A stretch of 26,910 nt of DNA from Pelargonium cotyledonis (Eukaryota; Streptophyta; Magnoliopsida; Geraniales; Geraniaceae). The stretch is from the NCBI GenBank assembly GCA_036897625.1, contig JAYMTA010000553.1, positions 1 through 26,910 of the forward strand, given 5' to 3'. The notes beneath the pieces were generated by a model. That model ran no database searches. It saw only the letters and a list, made by a program, of their open reading frames with translations, and was not told the origin of the DNA. Below are positions 20,757-26,910 of the stretch, one piece after another; the stretch's first letter is position 1, and every line of letters begins with the position of its first letter. Both the position numbers and the translations under genes were made by a program.

Positions 20757-20777
20757 GTGAGAGAGAGAGAGAGAGAG
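20757..20777. repeat. GA microsatellite
   Basis: A GA run within the Mutator-like element, followed by TTAGGGTTTG. The combination resembles a plant 5' UTR and may have been captured with the cargo. Confidence 0.85.
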
Positions 20778-21096
20778 TTAGATTTAGGGTTTGTTTGTTT
20801 TTTTTTAATTGGTAAGGACTTGCTTGACTAATGAAAGTGAGTGGTATAATGATTTTTTTAACTTAAACTAACGGTGAAAATAAATGACAATTTCATAAGA
20901 GCTAGATGTAATCAACCTTAGTTTAGCGGGACTATTTGTTTTAAGTCACAAGTACGTGGGAGCTATCTATAATTTACCCTATTTCTTATACTCGACTAAA
21001 ATTTGAAACCCAACCCAATCCTCCTTCTATCAAACCCGAAACTCCTTTAGAGATGGGGTAGGATTAAGACTCAACAATCTCGATCTGAATTGACGT

Positions 21097-21674
21097 TAGA
21101 GGTGGTAAAATCTAATGAACAATCGATTATTAAAAATCTAATGTTCAGTTGTACTATTGGCAAAAGGTTTATTTTTTTATAAGCAACGGCTTAAAGGGGT
21201 ATATGTACAATGAACCAACAGTGTTAAAAAAGAGACTATGTCTCTTAACCCTAACCTAGAGTTTTTGGCACCTTACCGCACCAAAGTGGTCTCTTACACC
21301 ACCACCATCAAGGATGTGCTGAGTGGGGATTGACTGTAAGACTTCCTCCCATTCACACAGTTGGATTAAACAACTGCGCCATCTTTAGTGGTTGATGTTG
21401 GCAAAAAGGAACCCGATCTCCTATATGATTTTCTTATTCGGGTCGGGGTTCAGGCATAAAGCGCACAATTTTTATTTAGGATGTACTAGATTCTTAAAAT
21501 TTTATCAAGACATATTGGGCCAAGTGGTGAATATCACTTTAGATTCTCTTTGATGTCTCGAGTATGATATCTCGTGGCCGATAAATAACCTACAATTTTA
21601 CATGGCAACCCGTGGTGTAAAACGGATTGGGTTTTTAAGGTAGCCGCTAGATCGGATGAGTTTTGCCAGCTCTA
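21097..21674. mobile_element. hAT-like non-autonomous element with nested SINE
   Basis: The left end TAGAGGTGGTAAAATC and the right end, reverse-complemented, TAGAGCTGGCAAAACTC form inverted termini like those of common plant hAT relatives. GGGT/CCGAT-rich subterminal sequence (gggtcggggtt; aacggattgggtt) also fits. A SINE lies inside at 21225-21393. The 8-bp flanks do not match well, so the exact ends are uncertain. Confidence 0.45.
21225..21393 (-). mobile_element. tRNA-derived SINE, copy 2
   Basis: Read on the minus strand it starts AACCACTAAAGATGGCGCAG, then shows the same A-box-like and B-box-like regions, (GGT)n tract and GTGCGGTAAGGTGCCAAAAA block as the copy at 3457-3629. It ends in a T-rich tail (A-rich on plus at 21225-21231). 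Confidence 0.75.
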
Positions 21675-21699
21675 GTTTGTAAATTATTGCCCATAGACG

Positions 21700-21835
21700 T
21701 AGGCCTTATGCTTTGTATATCTGGTTTGGGCCCAGCCCATTTACTATTTTCATTCATTATAATTCCTGTGTCACTTCTCGTACGACAGACCTGAGAGAGT
21801 AGTGGTGTAGTGGAGTCAGAGTGGAGAGAACATTT
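21700..21835 (+). promoter_or_regulatory. Promoter-like region with site II motifs
   Basis: TGGGCCCAGCCCA at about 21728-21740 contains site II motifs on both strands, followed about 50-100 bp later by a purine-rich leader-like stretch (GAGAGAGTAGTGG...). This looks like the promoter of a constitutively expressed gene and is the nearest candidate start for the gag-like/SMN-like transcript. Confidence 0.4.
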
Positions 21836-21961
21836 GAACAATTATGATAATTGATAAATGAAATATTTATCTCGTAGCTTCTCATTGTGAATCTTTTTTA
21901 CATTTTCTTCTCTGATCGTCATCTTCCTCTTCGTTTCTCTGATCTCCTGAACTGTTGCAAA

Positions 21962-22623
21962 ATGATCCGCATTGGTCGCATGAAATTGGTGCCATTCACG
22001 ATGGAAGAAATTCCTTTGTTCGATGGATACAATATGCATGTGCATGATTGGATTGGATGTTTTTTCAGGGCTTTGCAAAGAAAAGAGATATTCGATTGTG
22101 TCCTAGGTTGATTGAAATCAGTCGGCATATGAGAGGGGAAGCTTTCAAATGGTTCATTGAGTCCGATGTGCTGAGCAGAACTGTTCGGGGAGATTATAAT
22201 TCGAACGAATTTTGTTACGATCTCTTTTTCAGGTTTTGTCCTGACGAAGATGACGAGATTCAAAAATGTGAAGAGCAACCATTCAAGGAGACACAGGAAT
22301 CTGATGATTTGCGTGACCAGGATTATGGAGCAGTGTTTGCTTTGCAAGTGTTCGATGAAATGTCTCGTAGAAATGAGAATGAGAAGGTTGTTCTAAAGCA
22401 TGAGGATGAGACACTACAGGTGATGCACGAAATGGCTCAACGAGTTGAGAGTGACATAGTGACGCTCAAGTCATGTATTGAGGCTATGAAGACGCAGGGC
22501 AGGGGTGAGGGAAGACTCCACCGTGCCATGGAAGCATATGTTCTTGGAGCTGACGCTGAAGCCAAAAGTGCTCTAAAGATATTCGATGAAATGCCAGAGA
22601 AAAATTCCAGTGGCAAATTTGAG
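21962..22623 (+). pseudogene. Fossil gag-like exon (Ty3/gypsy-type), possible first coding exon of the SMN-like gene
   Basis: The first part shows the pattern of plant LTR-retrotransposon gag regions: EIPLFDGYN...WIGCFF, then MRGEAFKWF and a YDLFFRFCPDED-like segment (usually G-A-hWF and RF). No LTR, protease, reverse transcriptase or integrase is nearby, so it is an isolated fossil; it looks broken, with about one break. The last two-thirds, open to 22668, is acidic and helical-looking and contains two related phrases, VFDEMSRRNENEK and IFDEMPEKNSSGK. A strong donor (GAG|GTATCA) lies at 22623/22624 in phase with the SMN-like exon at 23475. It could be a host exon made from captured gag sequence, or an unrelated pseudogene lying in the promoter-proximal region. 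Confidence 0.5.
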
Positions 22624-22957
22624 GTATCATCTCTCCTTGCTTCTTACATCCAAACTCTTTTTGTATAATCCATGGTAATGTTTGCTGGCCAACTGGTATT
22701 GGTGTCAAGGTTGGTTTCTGTTTGGGAATGACTAGAAGTAAGGGTGTTCAAATGGAGAGGTTGGATTTTATATGTGAAAGATATGGATTCTGTGTTTTGG
22801 AACTGATGAGAGAGTAAAAAAGGGAGGTAATGATGAATTTTTGGATACATTCAAGTTGTTCAATTGTTTCACTGTTTCAATATGGCGCATTCTGGGAACT
22901 TGCCAATGAGTTTAGTTTTGAATTTCTTAGCTTCATGTAGACATTGAAGTTAAGACA

Positions 22958-23163
22958 CTCCCTCAGTCCCAAAATAAGTTGTCTTGTTTCTCTTGAATTT
23001 TTGTCCAAAATCGGTCTTTCTTTTATAGGAAGTTTGTTATGCGTGAATTAGCAATAATATACACTTATTTTTGGGCGTACGAATCAGTACAAGACACTAT
23101 TTCAATATGTGTATATCTCGAATTCCTTCAACCTTGAGAATGATAGTAGCATTGTGGCAAGAC
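22958..23163. mobile_element. Stowaway-like MITE remnant
   Basis: CTCCCTCAGTCCCAAAATAA at 22958 followed by GTTGTCTTG matches the left end of Stowaway-type elements and of the copy at 11966. The right end (near ATTGTGGCAAGAC, about 23150) is poorly preserved, so the boundary is a guess. Confidence 0.45.
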
Positions 23164-23474
23164 TAGTTTGGATAGATTTATGGGCTATGACCAACTGGAT
23201 ATGGTACTAAGAGCTTTGTACTTATTATGCGTTGGCCTCTTTCAGTCTTCCTATGTTCTGGAACAAATGATTTTTCACAGCTTTTGGATATCAGCATATG
23301 TTTTACCTCTATAATTTGGACGAGCACAAGAATATCAGTGGGTATGTTTTATAAGTTAAGAAAAATTGATTGATTATTGGATGTTCTATGTTGACTTCAA
23401 GAATTTAGATGTGATATTTGCTGTAACAATTGGCTGTTTAAAATATGATCTTCAATTTTACTGTTGTTAATCAG

Positions 23475-25886
23475 AAACTGCATAAGATAGAGTGTGATGG
23501 TTCAACTGGAGGAGGAGGAGGAGATGTCAGCGGAACTGGAGAGAATACCTCTGATGTGGTATACAAAAGTGATGAGATTATAAGGTCAGCATACATTACA
23601 ATGCTTGTCTGAACTATTTTATTCATATATTGTTTGGATAAGCCAATCAAAAATTGAGAATCAAATGTTTTTATACATTAAAAATTAGCTCAATGGGCTG
23701 AGCTACACAATAGGGGTTAGCTCCTTTTTTTCCCCATAACACCTCCCACCCCACCCCTCCTCACCCAATAAGATTCGAACCATTGGGGTTAGCTCTGCTG
23801 GAGAAGTCTGACACTTGAATGATTTGGGTGTCTCCTTAGAGACATCAACTGTTAGATCTTATTAAGATATTTCTTATGGTTTTTACTTGTAGGCTCTGAT
23901 CTTAGAAGTTACTATATGTGCTTTCCTGCCAAGAACATTACATGTGATGTGGAGGTTTAGTTGAATGCAAGAAACAAATTATTTACGTTTGAATCTAGAT
24001 GTGGTATGTACTTATACTAGAATAGCCGCATTATGACAATTAAACAGACTGGAGTGGAATAGATATTGGTAAAAGAAAGTAACAGTATGAGACTTACATG
24101 ACAATGTATCATTTTAAAGAATCATATTTAAATTGATTAAATAAAAAATAGTTCTTGCATTGTGTAAACTGACTGCAGTTTCAAAAGTTGCAATGATGGA
24201 TTAGTAAATGCTTATAGGGTTTATCTGATGATTAAGAATTACGACCTTTATGTCAGTTTTCTGTCTTTCCTTATGGCAAATGCAGGGAGCCAAGTGAGAG
24301 CTATGAAGCTGCATCAAGCACTGAAACAAACAAGACGAAGACTGAATCTTTCTCACCAGATGACGAGGAGAAACGATCTAAAGAATCATCTTCTTGTAAT
24401 AATGCTGCAAAAGGTCCTGGAAAGTCAGTCGTTGAAGATGGTGACATGGTCAAAATAGCGAAGGAGGCAGCAGAACAAGCAATTTCTTCCTTGAAGATGA
24501 AAACTGAGGTTGGTTCTCATGTATATGAAGGTAAGCATGGTTGTCCAACTTCTCTTTTGGGTAGGAAATCTGGTTTTCCAACTGCTTGTGATAATTCTGC
24601 CACCAAAGGTCCAGTAAAGTCAGTTGTTGAAGATGGCAACATGTTCAAAATAGCGATGGAAGCTGCAGAACGAGCAATTTGTTCTATGAAAATGAAAACT
24701 GAAGTTGGTTCTCATGTATATGAAGGTAAACATGAATGTCTGATAAGCAAATTGTCCAAGAACCTGCTACGAGAAATAGGAAGAAAGGAAATCAAGTATA
24801 AGAAATCATTCTTTCAATGACTTCATTATATTATACAAATTACAAACATGAAATATTGGTGGACTTTGCGGTATAAAGTTTTAGTGTGGCAGTGTGTCAA
24901 ACTTGATTCTTTTGCCCATGAAGTTGAGCGGTTGAGATGGAACAATCCTTCCTGTTACTTATTTTGTGGCCAAATTGTGGTGTCCTCTGATAGTCATATG
25001 GCTTCTTGATTATGATTTAGAGAAACATTATATTAGTTGGATACTTGGATGCCTTTACACTAACATTGAAATATCATCATTCTTTTTCATTATTAAGCCT
25101 CACCTTATACTATTTTCATTAAATGCAGTGCAAGAGAAGGAAGGGGAATTGGCACAAAGTACCAGCTCTGAGACAGATCTTAATGATGTTCTCGGGGCTT
25201 GGTATTCAGCAGGTTTTTACACTGGCAAGTAAGTGAAATGCTAAAACTTACACTTCGTGTGCTTGTTTCAAATTATTGATTCCTGCCCATTGTTGGTTGC
25301 TCGCTCCACTTTTCCTGCAACTGACATACATAATTATACATGGCTCTCGATCATCATTTGCTTTGGAGACAATAGATCTGAAAATCACTGTGTATATATG
25401 TTCAAACCTGGTTAATTATAATATCAAGTCCCAATTTGGATTGTGCGAGGATCAGATGGTGAAACTAAACCGATATGCCAATTCAAACATGTAACTTGCA
25501 ACATTTGTTGAAAGTGATCGGGTCTGATTCTGATTAGTACTGGGATATGAAATCTTCCTTATCTAATCATATAGTCTGTCATGCCTTCCCTATGCTTCTA
25601 TCACCCAGGAATGTAGTTAACATGTCTGGAGCAAGGGGCCAATCTTTAAGCCGTCATCTTTGCATCACTTGTGTATGTGAAAAAATATATTTTGTATGCA
25701 TAAATGTGTACTAATGTTTAAATTCTTACATCATTATATGAGTAAAATTTCTTGTGGTTGTATGTACATGTATGTTAGATCATTTCATGTGTCGAATCAT
25801 TATTGAACTATGTTGATGCCTAAGAACCGACATTCTGATGTAGGTATGTTGTGGAACAATCTGTACCCAGGAAGTTGCGCAGCTAG
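23475..25886 (+). CDS. SMN (survival motor neuron)-like protein, C-terminal exons
   Basis: Four exons join in phase: 23475-23584, 24286-24725 (or ending at 24530), 25129-25228 and 25844-25886 (TAG). They encode 230 aa in the long form and 165 in the short form. The diagnostic part is near the end: DLNDVLGAWYSAGFYTGK continues as YVVEQSVPRK and resembles the SMN YG box (WYxSGYHTGYY), which mediates self-association. An Ala/Lys helix (MVKIAKEAAEQAISSLKMK) precedes it. SMN scaffolds Sm-core assembly on snRNAs with Gemin2; plant SMN-like proteins are poorly studied. The usual N-terminal Gemin2-binding exon (MGKE..LWDDSAL-like in plant relatives, from memory) was not found. The only upstream open exon with a matching phase is the gag-like one ending at 22623. 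One exon carries a 195-bp internal duplication. Confidence 0.7.
23680..23850. mobile_element. Possible SINE or tRNA-like repeat remnant in SMN-like intron
   Basis: A tRNA A-box-like TTAGCTCAATGGGCTGAGC at about 23687 and a B-box-like AGATTCGAACCATTGG at about 23772 are present, separated by a T- and C-rich stretch (ccacccctcctcaccc). The spacing is longer than in a tRNA and the orientation is ambiguous, since TGGTTCGAATCTT reads as a B box on the minus strand. Confidence 0.35.
24336..24725 (+). repeat. In-frame 195-bp tandem duplication in SMN-like exon
   Basis: The block ending at the first GTATATGAAG|GTAAGC (24530) recurs exactly 195 bases later, ending at GTATATGAAG|GTAAAC (24725). The AAAGTCAGT marker is at 24421 and 24616. 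Both copies encode KSVVEDG.M.KIA.EAAE.AI followed by S.KMKTEVGSHVYEG, with about 85% amino-acid identity. The frame stays open through both, so the exon can be read with one or two copies. Confidence 0.9.
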
Positions 25887-26340
25887 GCATGCGATTAAGC
25901 TTCTACCGCCAAGCAGATGAGGAATGGTTTTCTTTCAAGTTCTGTTTATGTAATACAGGGACGGGATATGAAGAATGCAAAAGGTATGGGTTACATATGT
26001 ACTGCTAAAAGGATAATCTGAGTTGTAACTGGTTTTAGAGATCAACTAAAGGACTGTTCTGGATTCTGGTCTGTTTTTCTGCTTTTTCACGGTGTGTTGT
26101 GACTTGACTTGTGCGTCGTGATAATACATTTGTCGGGTTACAATAATATTCAAAGCGAAAACTGCCTAGAAACATCTGCCTTGCTGAGAAATCCACGTAA
26201 AGGCACATTAGTACCCAAGTTGGCAATATCTTTATTTTTTTGTTTTGACGTACAAGAAAATTCCACACTCACACATAAAGCCCCGGGCAATACCATTATT
26301 GCAGTTAATGTAAATTAGCTTTTGAAATAAAAATGTTCAT
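25887..26340 (+). other. SMN-like 3' UTR and downstream spacer
   Basis: The 3' UTR of the SMN-like gene starts after the TAG at 25884-25886. AATAAA-like candidates occur near 26325 (GAAATAAAAATG), but the cleavage site is not clear. No other gene is supported. Confidence 0.4.
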
Positions 26341-26640
26341 AACTAAGTTATCTGGATAGCGGAACGTTTCGGTACGTGGAACGGGAACGCGGAACGGTAA
26401 TATTTTAGATTTGGAACGTTAAAGGTAGGCTTCTTTCGAACATACATAAAACTTTTAGTAATAACATAGTTAAATTCAAACTTCAAAGTTCAAATTCTAT
26501 AAAGTTTTTGATCCATAACATATATTCAAGAAAAAAAACTATGTTTCCCGCTGCATATGAGTGATTTTACTAGAAAAAATAGTTTTTTCGTTCGGAACAA
26601 AAAGTTCCGGAACGAAAAATCAATACTTAGTCATAGTTTT
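26341..26640. repeat. GGAACG-rich dispersed repeat
   Basis: GGAACG occurs at 26361, 26378, 26384, 26391 and 26413, and again near 26608, where CGGAACAAAAAGTTCCG (about 26593-26609) forms a perfect small hairpin. ACTAAGT occurs near the left edge and its reverse complement (ACTTAGT) near the right edge. This resembles the terminal regions of small non-autonomous DNA elements, but no target duplication was identified. Confidence 0.35.
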
Positions 26641-26802
26641 CTGGTAACATGGGTCCCGAATATGTCGTGAAACTGAACCTAGTACCAACTAGAAGCTCTC
26701 ACTTTCCCATACGGTACTACCTCATTTATGAAGTTGGGGTCATGGGTCTAATTGGTCACCAATTCTCCTGGCAACGGTATAATTTGGACCCGATATATAG
26801 GG

Positions 26803-26910
26803 AAAATTACACGTACCTATCATGAAGTATGCACCTTTTGCACATATCTATCTTAAAGTATGGTTTGTTACTTTTGGCTACCGTAAAGTATGTCACAAAA
26901 CTTTCCGTCT
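26803..26910. mobile_element. Probable Mutator-like terminus, cut by window end
   Basis: GGGAAAATTACACGTACCTA at about 26801-26820 resembles the GGGTARATTAYAAATARCT ends of the element at 20106-20979. It is followed by TATGCACC...AAGTATG phrases typical of such termini. The other end would lie beyond the window. Confidence 0.4.

Larger units (their letters stand above)
20106..20979. mobile_element. Mutator-like element with GC-rich cargo (Pack-MULE-like)
   Basis: Terminal inverted repeats of about 45-50 bp are visible. The left end is GGGTAGATTACAAATAACTT and the right end, reverse-complemented, is GGGTAAATTATAGATAGCTC; both continue into ACTTAAAACA. The flanks TATTTCTAA (20097-20105) and TATTTCTTA (20980-20988) match at 8 of 9 bases, the 9-bp target duplication expected of Mutator-like elements. 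The core (about 20395-20720) is clearly more GC-rich than anything nearby and internally repeated. There is no transposase, so this is a non-autonomous element that seems to carry foreign sequence. Confidence 0.75.

Noticed and set aside
22525-22623. IFDEMPEKNSSGK and VFDEMSRRNENEK as pentatricopeptide (PPR) repeats
   Set aside because: They resemble the VFDEMPERN phrase of PPR proteins, but no 35-residue periodicity or further PPR motifs are present, so the likeness may be chance.
23680-23850. A functional tRNA gene
   Set aside because: A-box-like and B-box-like motifs are present, but spacing is too long and no cloverleaf or anticodon arm could be drawn.
24966-25128. Open frame upstream of the exon at 25129 as extra coding sequence
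   Set aside because: It is T-rich intron sequence ending in a clear acceptor (AATGCAG); the joined frame from the previous exon continues properly at 25129.

Overview
The window looks like nuclear DNA of a flowering plant, most likely a eudicot. It is AT-rich and has short coding exons with GT-AG introns, one gene product with a chloroplast transit peptide, families seen in land plants (RCD1/SRO, plant F-box with an FBA-type region, shikimate kinase-like SKL2), site II (TGGGCC) promoter motifs, and many small transposable elements. No rRNA, intact tRNA gene or CRISPR array was seen. All assignments are from reading the sequence; no database search was run.

Layout. 1-4000 is mostly intergenic. 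It has one orphan exon-like stretch on the minus strand (288-411), a foldback MITE (1475-1768) and a tRNA-derived SINE (3457-3629). 4066-8330 (+) is an eight-exon gene for an SKL2-type inactive shikimate kinase-like chloroplast protein (382 aa). Its intron 4 holds a hAT-like insertion and a perfect 60-bp tandem duplication, and its intron 5 is of GC-AG type. 9762-11222 (+) is a single-exon F-box gene with an unusual hydrophobic N-terminal extension. 11758-17824 (-) is an RCD1/SRO-like gene (WWE, PARP-like and RST regions), with a 5' leader exon near 19619-19745. Its PARP-like exon carries an apparent frame-breaking deletion although the downstream RST exons look conserved. Its introns hold a Stowaway-like MITE, an old LTR-like remnant and a tandem duplication.

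20106-20979 is a Mutator-like element with long inverted ends, a 9-bp target duplication and a GC-rich, internally repeated core (Pack-MULE-like). 21097-21674 is a hAT-like element with a second copy of the same SINE inside it. From about 21720 a promoter-like region leads into a fossil gag-like exon (21962-22623). This is followed, in phase at a good donor/acceptor pair, by the C-terminal exons of an SMN (survival motor neuron)-like gene ending at 25886. The SMN-like gene has a 195-bp in-frame internal duplication. The right end holds a GGAACG-rich repeat and the start of another Mutator-like terminus cut by the window edge.

The genes do not form a pathway: SKL2 acts in the plastid, the F-box protein in ubiquitin ligation, RCD1/SRO in nuclear stress signalling and the SMN-like protein probably in snRNP assembly. 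No large new system is evident. The most interesting points are the probable gag/SMN chimera with an internally duplicated exon, the membrane-anchored-looking F-box protein, the broken RCD1-like gene and the Pack-MULE-like element between two divergent genes.
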